Positions 52,609-61,386 are shown, numbered from the stretch's first letter. The stretch: DNA of 64,000 nt from JAUWTJ01 sp965603015 (GCA_965603015.1 CBFDBJ010000002.1:62001-126000); one strand, 5' to 3'. Numbers and translations are program-made. The notes: generated by a model not told the origin, from the letters alone.

Positions 52609-53946
52609 TTAGGTCATTGTCCGCTGGAACTCGGCCAATGCCATATCCAGAAGCTCCAAGATTAAATCAACTTCGACTGCTGATATTGTAAGTGGAGGTG
52701 AAATCAGGAAGTGATCGCCCGCCAAGCCATTAAGGCTACGTCTGGGATAGATCAGCAATCCAAATTTCTCTCGTGCGATTTCTGTAATGGAATTGAATGC
52801 GTTCATGGGGGCTGGGAACGGAGCCTTGGTATCACGGTCTTTTACAAGCTCGATTGCCTGCAGCAGGCCAATGCCTCTAACATGACCTACGATGGGATAT
52901 TTGGTCTGAATTTCCTCAAGGCCTTGCCTAAGCTGGTGACCTCTTGCGACCACATTATCCAGAATATTCTCTTTCGCGATCGTCTGGATAACAGCCAGAC
53001 CAGTGGCGCAGGCAAGGGGGTTTCCGGCATAAGTATGCCCGTGCATAAACCCGCCATCATTCACAACGGGATCTACAATTTTTCGAGATGCAAGCATCGC
53101 GGCAACGGGATAATATCCGGCTCCCATACCCTTGGCCAACGCCATGATATCGGGGGTCGCGTCCCAGTGCTGATAGGCAAACCACTGTCCGGTTCGCCCG
53201 ACACCTGTCAATACTTCGTCGAGGATAAACAGACAGCCAAATTCTTTGCAAAGCGCGCGGATCTTATCGAAATAACGTTGATTTAACATGCGGGCGCCCG
53301 TACTCGCACCGCCCACTGGTTCCGCAACAATAGCAATGATACTTTCGCCGCCTTCAGTCTCAATTATGGCTCTGGTTTCAGCGACAATCCGATCTACATG
53401 TGCATTTTCGCAAGCTTCCTCCATTCGGTAGAAATCAGGACTCGGTATTTTAATCGAGCCTATCAAAATATCCGAATAATGGCATTCAAGAGGGTGGTAA
53501 CCCGTAAGACCGAGCGCGCCCAACGTGCTTCCATGATACGATGGGCGCATTGAGACAAATTTCGTGCGTTGAGTTTCATTCCGTGTAATGAAATATTGTC
53601 TTGCAAGCTTCATGCAGGATTCGACGGCTTCTGACCCGCTGCCGACAAAGAATACTTTGTCCAGCTTATGATCGGTAAGCTCAACCAACTCAGACGCCAG
53701 GTCTATTGCCGGTTGATTTTCAAATTGCGTCCTGTAACTGAAAGCAATATTTTCAAGCTGATTGACCATCGCCTGTTTAATTACTGGATGATTGTGCCCC
53801 AGATTGCACGTGATGGCGCCCGCACAGGCATCCAGATAGCGTTTGCCGTCTGTATCCCAAATAAATACGCCATCCGCCCTGCATGAGATTGGGAGCTCAG
53901 GGCCTGTTTGGTAGAATATGGCGCTTCGTTTACTTTCAGTGTTCAA
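52609..53946 (-). CDS. Class III aminotransferase 2
   Basis: A 445-residue class III PLP aminotransferase. GNHN-type cofactor contacts are VGSGSEAVESCMKLARQY, ILDEVLTGVGRTGQWF gives the Asp, and ALAKGMGAGYYPVAAM has the Schiff-base Lys. DACAGAITCNLGHNHP at the N-terminus is like beta- or omega-amino acid aminotransferases. Beside a 3-oxoacid CoA-transferase, a beta-amino acid (giving a 3-oxo acid) is an attractive substrate, but that is inference from context. It lies 19 bp after the lipoprotein amidohydrolase gene, in the order amidohydrolase, aminotransferase, CoA-transferase A and B, M20, all minus strand. Confidence 0.9.
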   Translation of the reverse strand: MNTESKRSAIFYQTGPELPISCRADGVFIWDTDGKRYLDACAGAITCNLGHNHPVIKQAMVNQLENIAFSYRTQFENQPAIDLASELVELTDHKLDKVFFVGSGSEAVESCMKLARQYFITRNETQRTKFVSMRPSYHGSTLGALGLTGYHPLECHYSDILIGSIKIPSPDFYRMEEACENAHVDRIVAETRAIIETEGGESIIAIVAEPVGGASTGARMLNQRYFDKIRALCKEFGCLFILDEVLTGVGRTGQWFAYQHWDATPDIMALAKGMGAGYYPVAAMLASRKIVDPVVNDGGFMHGHTYAGNPLACATGLAVIQTIAKENILDNVVARGHQLRQGLEEIQTKYPIVGHVRGIGLLQAIELVKDRDTKAPFPAPMNAFNSITEIAREKFGLLIYPRRSLNGLAGDHFLISPPLTISAVEVDLILELLDMALAEFQRTMT

Positions 53947-53965
53947 ATTATGTTCCTAACCAACA

Positions 53966-55678
53966 CTATTTTTCATATACAACCTTGCCGCCAACCATTG
54001 TCATAACAACAGAGGCGGTGAGTATTTCATCTTCACTGATGGTCATAATGTCCTTGTCGAACACCGTCAGGTCAGCCTGTTTACCAACTTCAATTGTCCC
54101 GCGATCATTTTCCTGAAACGCGGCGTAGGCGGGCCAGAGCGTCAACATCTTCAAGGCAACGTCCCGACTGACGGCTTGTTCAAGATGCCAATCCTCGTTG
54201 AAATATCCATTCGTGTCCTTGCGGACCACAGCGGCATAGAACTCAATCAGAGGATCCCCAATCTCAACAGGAGCATCGCTGCCACCAGCGATAATTAGCC
54301 CAAGGTCAATTAAACCCTTCCATACATAGGCATTCTTCACTCTCTCTGACCCCAGTCGTGTCGGCGCAAAATACAGGTCCCCAATCGCATGGGAAGGCTG
54401 CATGGAGGGGATAACACGTAACGTCTTTAGTCTTCTTTGTTGATCAGGGGCTATGACCTGAACGTGTTCTATACGCCAGCGAGGGCTTTGAACTTTTCGT
54501 TCTTCAAGTCCTACCATTTTGAAAGCTTCTTCATACCAATCAAGAACCAACCGATTGGCTTTGTCGCCTATGGCATGCGCTTCTACCTGAATACCAGTCC
54601 TCAGTGCAGAGATTAATATTGGTAGGACTTCCTTTCTTGACAGCAACATCAAGCCAGTGGAAGCGTCATCCTCATATTCTTCTTCGAGTGCGGCTCCCCG
54701 AGATCCCAGAGCACCATCCGTAAATAGCTTGATCGCACGTATCGTAATCTGATTTTCAGCGCCGATTACCGGGCCTCCTTCCAGCAGACCGTGTATGGAT
54801 TCATAGTCGTCAAAGGCGTAGTAAACCCGCAGGGCCAGTTTCCCCTCCGCCTCTAGTTCCTGAAGTATCTCGATGTCACTCGCATTGCCCCCGGCATTTT
54901 GAATCTGTGTCCAACCAAGCCTGACATTTCGCTCCATAGCCAATCGAAAAGCTTCCTTGTCTTCTTCTCTTGTCCTTGGAGGAATGAAACTGGTTACCAG
55001 GGTAGTTGCGCTGTCAATCAATATGCCCGTCGGCTCTCCATCCGCCGTTCGTTGGATGATCCCACCCTCGGGATCAGCCGTGTTTCGGTCGATTCCCGCC
55101 AATTCCAAGGCGTAGCTGTTGACCAGGATTGTGTGACCATCGGACCGTTCCAGAACCACGCCCCGGTCATTGACGACAGGATCCAAGTCAAATTTGGTGG
55201 CAAATCTGTTTTCCGGCCAGTATTTCTCGATCCAGCCAACGCCCCGCAGCCACTGTCCAGGTTTGCCTGATTTAGCCTTTTCGCCAACCATTTGCATCGC
55301 ATGCTGAAGGCTTGTGGCTTCCCGCAAATCTAATGTGAGCTCTCTGTAACCAGTCTCTTTCAAATGCACATGAGCGTCTGTAAAACCAGGAAAGACAAAC
55401 TGCCCCTTCATATCAATCTTCTCGACCGGGCCACACATATATTGACTGACATTTCCGACGGCAACTATACTGTCTTTCCGGATTGCCATGGAGGCAACAA
55501 CATCCTGAACATCATTCCCGGTGTAGATCATTGCATTGTGAACAATCAGATCTGCTTCCAGACAAACGGGGGCAGCCCCCCCTTCGCCTGCGGCACAAGA
55601 CGACAGACAGAACCCAGCCAGAAATGCAGAGACCAACGTGATAATTTTCTCTCTCTGGCGTTTGGAAATTGGTTTCAT
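53966..55678 (-). CDS. Lipoprotein amidohydrolase 2, YtcJ/amidohydrolase-3 type
   Basis: A 570-residue paralogue of the protein at 42374-44083, with a lipobox LSSC near residue 28 and the same series of motifs: GFTDAHVHL (metal), GVGWIEKYWPE, DGALGSRGAALEEEYEDD, AHAIGDKAN, WRIEHVQV, AGGSDAPVEIGDP and the C-terminal TVFDKDI. It is predicted to be a periplasm-facing amide or N-acyl hydrolase. ATG 55678 has GGGGAA before it; an upstream frame to 55777 lacks one. It is the first gene of the second catabolic set. The 290 bp upstream hold a palindrome and an IS remnant rather than a partner TonB receptor. Confidence 0.88.
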   Translation of the reverse strand: MKPISKRQREKIITLVSAFLAGFCLSSCAAGEGGAAPVCLEADLIVHNAMIYTGNDVQDVVASMAIRKDSIVAVGNVSQYMCGPVEKIDMKGQFVFPGFTDAHVHLKETGYRELTLDLREATSLQHAMQMVGEKAKSGKPGQWLRGVGWIEKYWPENRFATKFDLDPVVNDRGVVLERSDGHTILVNSYALELAGIDRNTADPEGGIIQRTADGEPTGILIDSATTLVTSFIPPRTREEDKEAFRLAMERNVRLGWTQIQNAGGNASDIEILQELEAEGKLALRVYYAFDDYESIHGLLEGGPVIGAENQITIRAIKLFTDGALGSRGAALEEEYEDDASTGLMLLSRKEVLPILISALRTGIQVEAHAIGDKANRLVLDWYEEAFKMVGLEERKVQSPRWRIEHVQVIAPDQQRRLKTLRVIPSMQPSHAIGDLYFAPTRLGSERVKNAYVWKGLIDLGLIIAGGSDAPVEIGDPLIEFYAAVVRKDTNGYFNEDWHLEQAVSRDVALKMLTLWPAYAAFQENDRGTIEVGKQADLTVFDKDIMTISEDEILTASVVMTMVGGKVVYEK

Positions 55679-55928
55679 ATCAATTGTTCCCCGGCCATGG
55701 GCCGAACTTGGTGTATGACCCAGGGCCGAGTATTGAGTTCGGCAACGAAAAAATGTCATCTCGCCATCTAATCCCATAAAGACATCGTCGAAAAATGGCT
55801 GACAGTCAGAGCTATCTACCCCTTTAAGAAACCTTTGCCCAAGTTACAGTACCCCTTCAAAAATAGTCAGAAGCAGTAGCGATCAGTATGAGCAAGATCC
55901 TCACCATTCGTCAATTTGATTATTGTTA

Positions 55929-55959
55929 TTTCTATTATAATTGATATTTATAATAGAAA
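55929..55959. repeat. 31-bp AT-rich palindrome
   Basis: TTTCTATTATAA (55929-55940) and TTATAATAGAAA (55948-55959) are exact complements around a 7-base centre. It is in the upstream region of the minus-strand set beginning at 55678 and immediately beside the integrase-core remnant. It may be an operator, or a cruciform at the junction. The rest of the 55679-55928 stretch is AT-rich promoter-like DNA with no gene. Confidence 0.6.
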
Positions 55960-55967
55960 CTCACCAC

Positions 55968-56336
55968 CTAAGCCAGGCAGTCAGGTGAGGCTGTCCGTCC
56001 CAAAAACCAGATTCTGCGATAGTGATGATGCAACCCTCCGACCTTCGGGATACGATCGATGGTGTCGAATCTCTGAATCGGACGACTATCGGGAGCATCC
56101 TTGCCTAAGGAAAGGTGCGTACGCGATTGGTTATAATAGTCCGTGTAGCTTCGTAGGATCCGGCGCAGATGAGCCGCATTGAAGACGATGACGTGATCAA
56201 GACATTCCCTCCGTATTGAGCCGATCAAACGTTCCACATGACCATTTTGCCACGGAGAATAGGGCGCCGCGGGACGGTCTCGTATTCCCATCGACTGAAG
56301 TCGTCGCTGAAATACATGACCAAAGGCGCGAGGCAT
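55968..56336 (-). pseudogene. Integrase-core transposase remnant (C-terminal)
   Basis: The minus-strand frame reads FGHVFQRRLQSMGIRDRPAAPYSPWQNGHVERLIGSIRRECLDHVIV and ends near GGLHHHYRRIWFLGRT. It matches the C-terminal half of the transposase at 32247-33258 but differs at many residues, so it is a different copy. The N-terminal two-thirds are gone. It sits at the right edge of the proposed island. Confidence 0.85.
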
Positions 56337-56401
56337 TTTTATCCAAAACCCGGGTGACGGTCGCAGTACCAGCTATCGATTGTCTGACAGGCTCGAGTAG
56401 T

Positions 56402-56463
56402 AATTCCGTTCGGAATTCCTGCCTGCGCGGTGCGAACAGGGAATTTATTCTGTGAACAGGGAA
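56402..56463. repeat. Right-end CAGGGAA repeats and AATTCCG palindrome
   Basis: CAGGGAA occurs at 56437-56443 and 56457-56463, in the phrase AACAGGGAA-TTTATTC also found near 30761-30780. AATTCCG-TT-CGGAATT forms a perfect palindrome at 56402-56417. It lies between the transposase remnant and gabT, at the point where base composition changes. Confidence 0.55.
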
Positions 56464-56475
56464 ACTTTTCCAGAC

Positions 56476-57771
56476 TCATTGTGATGCCTTTGCGGCCTCC
56501 AGGCTCTGTTCCAAAATGTCCATTCCTTCACCAATGAGATCATTGGAAGCCGTAAGTGGTGCCAGGAAACGTATGACATTGCCGCGCACGCCGCAAGAAA
56601 GCAGGATCAGCCCTCGTCTTTGCGCCTCCTGGACAATGGCCTTGGTGAGGTTCGGGTCCGGCCTTGAGGCATCTCCCTCTTGTACAAGTTCCATCGCTAC
56701 CATCGCACCGAGCGCTCGGATATCGCCAATCGCGCCTTGCACCGTGTTCTTTGCTGCAAGGTCCTGGAGGCGTGACACCATGAGGCCGCCGATTTCGTTG
56801 GCTCGCTCACAAAGTTTTTCATCTTCGATGACCTTCATGACTGCAATGCCCGCCGCGCAGCCCATAGGCGAGCCGCCATAGGTGCCGCCGAGACCGCCAG
56901 GTCCAGGGGCGTCCATAATTTCAGCCTTGCCGGTTACAGCTGAAATCGGGAAGCCGCCCGCCATGCTTTTCGCCATAGTCATCAAGTCCGGTTCAACGCC
57001 CGCATAGTCCATCGCAAACATTTTCCCGGTACGGGCAAATCCTGTTTGAATTTCGTCCGCAATCAGAAGGATACCGTATTCATCGCACCTCTTGCGCAGA
57101 GCCTGCAAGAATTCAGGCGAAGCTATATAGAATCCGCCTTCACCCTGTACCGGCTCAATGATAATCGCCGCAACGCGTTCCGGCTCAACGTCCGCCTTGA
57201 AGAGATTTTCCAGACCGTTGAGCGCATCTTCTTCCGTTATTCCAAGATAGTCCGCCGGGTACGGCACATGATAAACTTCCGGCGCGAAAGGGCCAAAGCC
57301 GGCCTTGTAGGGCACGACCTTGCCGGTCAGTGCCATCGCAAAATTTGTCCGCCCGTGGAAGCCACCGGAGAAGGAAATGATCGCCGTGCGCTTTGTATAG
57401 GCGCGGGCAATTTTCACAGCATTTTCTACTGCTTCCGCACCTGTGGTGAGGAAGATTGTCTTCTTCGTGCTTGGTCCTGGAGCCGCTTCATTGATCTGAG
57501 ACGCCAGCGTCAGATAGCTGTCATAGGGCGTAACCTGAAAGCAAGTGTGCGAGAAATTTTCAAGCTGGTCTTTGACCGCCGCCATAACGACAGGATGATT
57601 GTGACCGGTATTGACTACGGCAATGCCAGAGGCGAAATCAATATAGCGATTACCTTCAACATCCCAGATTTCCGAGTTCAGGGCCCTTTGGGCAAAGACC
57701 GGATGCATGGTTGAAACGCCCCGCGGGACCACCGCTTCTCTTTGAGCCTGCAGCTCTGCATTCGTCGTCAT
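56476..57771 (-). CDS. gabT: 4-aminobutyrate aminotransferase
   Basis: A 431-residue class III aminotransferase of the GabT type, converting GABA plus 2-oxoglutarate to succinate semialdehyde plus glutamate. It has RGVSTMHPVFAQRALNSEIWDVEGNRYIDFASGIAVVNTGHNHP, TTGAEAVENAVKIARAYTKR, IADEIQTGFARTGKMF and TMAKSMAGGFPISAVTGKAE (Schiff-base Lys). Its start overlaps the gabD stop by 4 bp (ATGA), so the two are translationally coupled. The stop lies 12 bp from the right-end CAGGGAA repeat, so the island was inserted just downstream. Confidence 0.94.
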   Translation of the reverse strand: MTTNAELQAQREAVVPRGVSTMHPVFAQRALNSEIWDVEGNRYIDFASGIAVVNTGHNHPVVMAAVKDQLENFSHTCFQVTPYDSYLTLASQINEAAPGPSTKKTIFLTTGAEAVENAVKIARAYTKRTAIISFSGGFHGRTNFAMALTGKVVPYKAGFGPFAPEVYHVPYPADYLGITEEDALNGLENLFKADVEPERVAAIIIEPVQGEGGFYIASPEFLQALRKRCDEYGILLIADEIQTGFARTGKMFAMDYAGVEPDLMTMAKSMAGGFPISAVTGKAEIMDAPGPGGLGGTYGGSPMGCAAGIAVMKVIEDEKLCERANEIGGLMVSRLQDLAAKNTVQGAIGDIRALGAMVAMELVQEGDASRPDPNLTKAIVQEAQRRGLILLSCGVRGNVIRFLAPLTASNDLIGEGMDILEQSLEAAKASQ

Positions 57772-59198
57772 TGATCCACTCCTCCTACAAGGCAGTATTT
57801 AATTTCAACAAAGTCATCGGTTCCATACTTTGAACCTTCGCGGCCCATGCCGCTTTCCTTGATGCCGCCGAAGGGCGCAACCTCGGTTGAGATAATCCCC
57901 TCGTTGATACCAACGATGCCAAATTCCAGCGCCTCGGAGACGCGCCACACGCGGCCCAGATCGCGGGCATAGAAGTATGCAGCGAGACCATAGGGGGTGT
58001 CATTTGCGTATCCAATAACTTCAGCCTCGCTCGTAAAGCGCACGACCGGCGCGACCGGACCGAAGATCTCGTTGTGGCAAACATCCATGTCAGGCGTGAC
58101 GCCCTTCAGGATCGTTGGTTCAAAGAAGTTGCCGCCCATGGCATGAACGCCGCCGCCAACGGTGGCCTCGGCGCCCTTGCTGAAGGCATCATCGACAAGT
58201 CTTGAAACCTTGACCGTCGCCGCGTCATTGATCAGCGGGCCGACCTGAATATTGTCATCAGCGCCATTGCCGACATTGAGCGCTTTGACGGCTGAAGTGA
58301 ACTTTTCAACGAAAGCATCATAGACCAAGTCCTGAACATAGAATCGGTTAGCGCAGACGCAGGTCTGCCCCGCATTGCGGTACTTTGAGACCATGGCGCC
58401 GACAACAGCGGCATCAATATCGGCGTCATCGAAGACAATAAACGGAGCATTGCCGCCAAGTTCGAGGCTGACTTTCTTCACGGTTCCTGCAGCTTGCGCC
58501 ATCAACAGCTTGCCGACCGGCGTTGAGCCGGTAAAGGAGATTTTGCGCACGCACGGGTGTGTCGTCAGTACCTTGCCGATGGCGCCAGGGTTGGTCGTGG
58601 TGATGACCTTGAAGGCGGCAGCGGGAATCCCCGCTTCAACGGCCAGCGTTTCAAGCGCGAGTGCCGAGAGCGGTGTTGCCTCAGCTGGTTTAATCAGCGC
58701 CGTACAGCCCGCCGCCAGAGCTGGCGCGACTTTCCGGGTGATCATGGCAACCGGGAAATTCCACGGCGTGATCGCCGCAACAACCCCGATCGGCGGCTTC
58801 AGCACCAGGATCCGTTTGCCTGCGGCGTGGGTTGGGATGATATCGCCATAAATACGTTTGGCTTCCTCGGCAAACCATTCAACAAAGCTTGCCCCGTAGG
58901 TAACTTCGCCGCGCGCTTCAGCCAAAGGCTTGCCGCACTCTGCCGTGATGAGCTGCGCCAGCTCCTCGGTATGCGCTGTAATAAGATCAAACCACTTGCG
59001 CAGGACGCCTGCCCGCTCCTTGCCGGTCAGCGCCTTCCACGACACCAGCGCCTCTTCAGCGGCCAGGATGGCGGCTTCGGTTTCAACCTCGGTGTAATCC
59101 TTGACCGTCCCCAGAACCTCATCGGTCGCCGGATTTATGACCGCAAGACCTGTGGTCAGGCCAATTTTGTTGTCGAGCAAGGTATATGTCAGCGCCAT
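57768..59198 (-). CDS. gabD: Succinate-semialdehyde dehydrogenase, copy 2
   Basis: A 476-residue SSADH with the same motifs as copy 1 (TPWNFP, FTGSTPVG, LELGGN, GQTCVCANR with the catalytic Cys, GIKESGMGREGSKYG). Being coupled to gabT, it is the functional partner that oxidises succinate semialdehyde to succinate. About nine residues in ten match the copy at 10853-12283 by eye. Its upstream neighbour is a nitrilase-family gene (35 bp away), which suggests an amide-to-GABA-to-succinate series. Confidence 0.95.
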   Translation of the reverse strand: MALTYTLLDNKIGLTTGLAVINPATDEVLGTVKDYTEVETEAAILAAEEALVSWKALTGKERAGVLRKWFDLITAHTEELAQLITAECGKPLAEARGEVTYGASFVEWFAEEAKRIYGDIIPTHAAGKRILVLKPPIGVVAAITPWNFPVAMITRKVAPALAAGCTALIKPAEATPLSALALETLAVEAGIPAAAFKVITTTNPGAIGKVLTTHPCVRKISFTGSTPVGKLLMAQAAGTVKKVSLELGGNAPFIVFDDADIDAAVVGAMVSKYRNAGQTCVCANRFYVQDLVYDAFVEKFTSAVKALNVGNGADDNIQVGPLINDAATVKVSRLVDDAFSKGAEATVGGGVHAMGGNFFEPTILKGVTPDMDVCHNEIFGPVAPVVRFTSEAEVIGYANDTPYGLAAYFYARDLGRVWRVSEALEFGIVGINEGIISTEVAPFGGIKESGMGREGSKYGTDDFVEIKYCLVGGVDQ

Positions 59199-59233
59199 GA
59201 GAGGCCCTCCAGAGAAAGGTTCGAGCCAAGCGG

Positions 59234-60088
59234 CTAGTGTCGCCCGCGCTCCGGCATGGTCAAGGGGCCGAGGCTATCGAGAAACTCCGAAGATGTATCA
59301 TTGGCCGCACTGCTATACGTATGTCCCGCATCACGGTAACTCTTCAGTGGTTGCCCGAGCCCCATAAGGCCACGCTCACGCGAGCGGCGCACACGGTCCA
59401 GATCAACCTCAACCAGCATGATCTCCTCAATCTCACCGGCCTCATGGATGATCTCACCTTCGGGCCCGACAATAATTGACTTGCCGTAGGCCTGAGCGCC
59501 GCAGGAATTCACATCAATGACATACGTCTGGTTTTGCGCTGCCGTCGCTCGAACAATCGCCCGTTCGATGTCGCGGTCCTGAGTGTTGGTCATGGTCGGG
59601 TGAAGAATGACCTCGGCTCCGTCCATGGCCAGGGCCCGGCTATGCTCCGGGAACCACATATCATAGCAAATCGAGATCCCGAAACGGCCGACATCAGGCA
59701 CATCAAAAGTCACTATGTCCTGTCCCTGAGTGACGCCTTTCTCATAAGGATAGAAGGGATACATTTTACGATAGCGACAAACAATCTCACCGGCGGGGTT
59801 GATCACCGACGTCGTATTGAAGACCTCATTGCCGACCTTTTCAAAGAGCGAGCCCGTCACAAGCCAGATACCCAGATCTCGCGAAAGATCCGCAAGCCGT
59901 GTCTCCGCGTCAGACGGCAAGGCTTCGGCGGCATCGACAGAGGGCCCGCAAACCCCGAGCTCATTCAGAACCACCATCTCAATCCAGGGAAAGCGTTCCA
60001 GCGCCACACGCGTTTTATCAAGGACACGCTCAAGATTATCCCGCGTTTCGAGGGCAAGCTGGAGTCCGGCTATGGCAAAGGGCTTCAT
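59234..60088 (-). CDS. Nitrilase-superfamily amidase (carbon-nitrogen hydrolase)
   Basis: A 284-residue C-N hydrolase with the Glu-Lys-Cys triad: E43 in LNELGV, K108 in RYRKMYPFYPYEKG and C141 in ISICYDMWFPEHS. It would release ammonia or an amine from an amide or N-carbamoyl compound. The GABA genes follow (35-bp gap), so a GABA-yielding substrate such as 4-aminobutyramide or a carbamoyl/guanidino relative is plausible but unproven. ATG 60088 is the first Met before the conserved fold; the frame upstream reads through promoter DNA. A regulated promoter with an 18-bp palindrome lies 45-75 bases upstream. Confidence 0.88.
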   Translation of the reverse strand: MKPFAIAGLQLALETRDNLERVLDKTRVALERFPWIEMVVLNELGVCGPSVDAAEALPSDAETRLADLSRDLGIWLVTGSLFEKVGNEVFNTTSVINPAGEIVCRYRKMYPFYPYEKGVTQGQDIVTFDVPDVGRFGISICYDMWFPEHSRALAMDGAEVILHPTMTNTQDRDIERAIVRATAAQNQTYVIDVNSCGAQAYGKSIIVGPEGEIIHEAGEIEEIMLVEVDLDRVRRSRERGLMGLGQPLKSYRDAGHTYSSAANDTSSEFLDSLGPLTMPERGRH

Positions 60089-60133
60089 GGGATACGCCTG
60101 TAGATCACTGATGTTAATTGCTGATATGGCAAC

Positions 60134-60162
60134 ATTATGAATGACTATATTTATATAGTCAA
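60134..60162 (-). promoter_or_regulatory. Promoter with 18-bp palindromic operator for the nitrilase-gabDT genes
   Basis: On the minus strand TTGACT (60162-60157) and CATAAT (60139-60134) are 17 bases apart, close to the sigma-70 ideal. Between and overlapping them is GACTATATTTATATAGTC (60143-60160, plus-strand form), a perfect 8-bp inverted repeat with a 2-base centre. The predicted transcript would begin near 60127, about 39 bases before the ATG. A repressor bound here would block RNA polymerase, but no local regulator gene is present. Confidence 0.7.
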
Positions 60163-60189
60163 CAATAACTTTATAGATAACTTTTAGTT

Positions 60190-61386
60190 TTATTGCACCT
60201 CGACTGCTTCCCGATCCAGGCGATCTGCATGGCGCGCAGGCGGCGCGGCAGCTATGAGACAAATGGCAAACCCAACAGCTGCAACCAGCAGGATTGGCCC
60301 GAAATTGCCTTCGGTATAAAGCGTGGCAGCAATCAGAGGACCCGTGGCAATCCCGAACTTGGACGCCATGCCGGCAAGCGCCGCCAGCTGGCCTGTCTTG
60401 TCATAAAAGGCAGTAAGTCCCAGCAGGTACGCCAGAGCATAGGACCACACCATGTTGATAGTAACGGCGCCGACGAGGAAAAGCATCTTGCCTTCAGCGA
60501 TATAAAGCAAACCTGCACTGACGATTGAAAAAACCATCGCCGAAATAATAAGCGGTAGTCGGCCATATTTGACCCCGATAACGATCGGGATAATAGCACC
60601 CAGGACTCCGGACCAGGTTGTCCAGGCGACAATATCCGTGACATCACGTGGCGACAGACCGAGCGAGCCACCGATGCGCTCAACGTAGGTCCACAGTGCA
60701 TTGCCTGCAGCCTGATAGAGAAACAGCGCGACGAGCGTCAGGATGGTGACTTTGGTCAGCGGCGGCAAACTGGAGGTTTTTGAACGCTTGGTTTCACGCG
60801 GCGCGTAGGCTCCGAGCAACGGCAGGCAAACCAGAGAGATCGCCATCAGCATTGCCAACATGACAAAGACCCCGGCCACTCCCAGTACCGGTTCAACGAT
60901 GAGCCTGAGATAAATAATCAAACCGCCCATGCCAAACTGCAGGACGAGGAGACCACCATAGGCCCGGTCCGGATTGGACAGACGCGCCAGGACCGAGAGG
61001 CCAAAACCAACGGAACAACCACCCAAAATACCCGCAGCAAAGCGCCATGCCACCATCATCTGCGGTGAGGAAATTTGTGTCGAGACCAGCTCCATGGCGA
61101 TCATGAGAACAAAAAGAACGGCCACAGCGCGCTTCCAGTTGATCCGGCGTACCAGACCAACAGCAATCAGAGCACCAAACATCGAGCCATAGCCATTGGC
61201 CGAAACGGCATATCCTGCCTGTTGCGCTGTAAAGCCGACACCGTCAACCAGGGCACTGACAATACTCGGAATTGCCGAGACATAGAAAATTCCGGCAGAG
61301 GCCACAAAAGCCAGAAATACATAGGCAAAGACACTGTCTTCGCCAAATGTCAGCCGGCCGGGCGCGCTTGTTTCATTCGTGGTCAT
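60190..61386 (-). CDS. MFS transporter
   Basis: A 398-residue major facilitator with about 12 membrane segments. The A-like loop region after helix 2 is degenerate, and conserved small-residue helices such as VAWRFAAGILGGCSVGFGL are visible. The start ATG 61386 has GAAGG close before it, and the sulfotransferase stop lies 4 bp upstream, so it is co-transcribed. Substrate class cannot be told. By position it probably imports the product of the outer-membrane receptor for the nitrilase-GABA genes downstream. Confidence 0.9.
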   Translation of the reverse strand: MTTNETSAPGRLTFGEDSVFAYVFLAFVASAGIFYVSAIPSIVSALVDGVGFTAQQAGYAVSANGYGSMFGALIAVGLVRRINWKRAVAVLFVLMIAMELVSTQISSPQMMVAWRFAAGILGGCSVGFGLSVLARLSNPDRAYGGLLVLQFGMGGLIIYLRLIVEPVLGVAGVFVMLAMLMAISLVCLPLLGAYAPRETKRSKTSSLPPLTKVTILTLVALFLYQAAGNALWTYVERIGGSLGLSPRDVTDIVAWTTWSGVLGAIIPIVIGVKYGRLPLIISAMVFSIVSAGLLYIAEGKMLFLVGAVTINMVWSYALAYLLGLTAFYDKTGQLAALAGMASKFGIATGPLIAATLYTEGNFGPILLVAAVGFAICLIAAAPPARHADRLDREAVEVQ

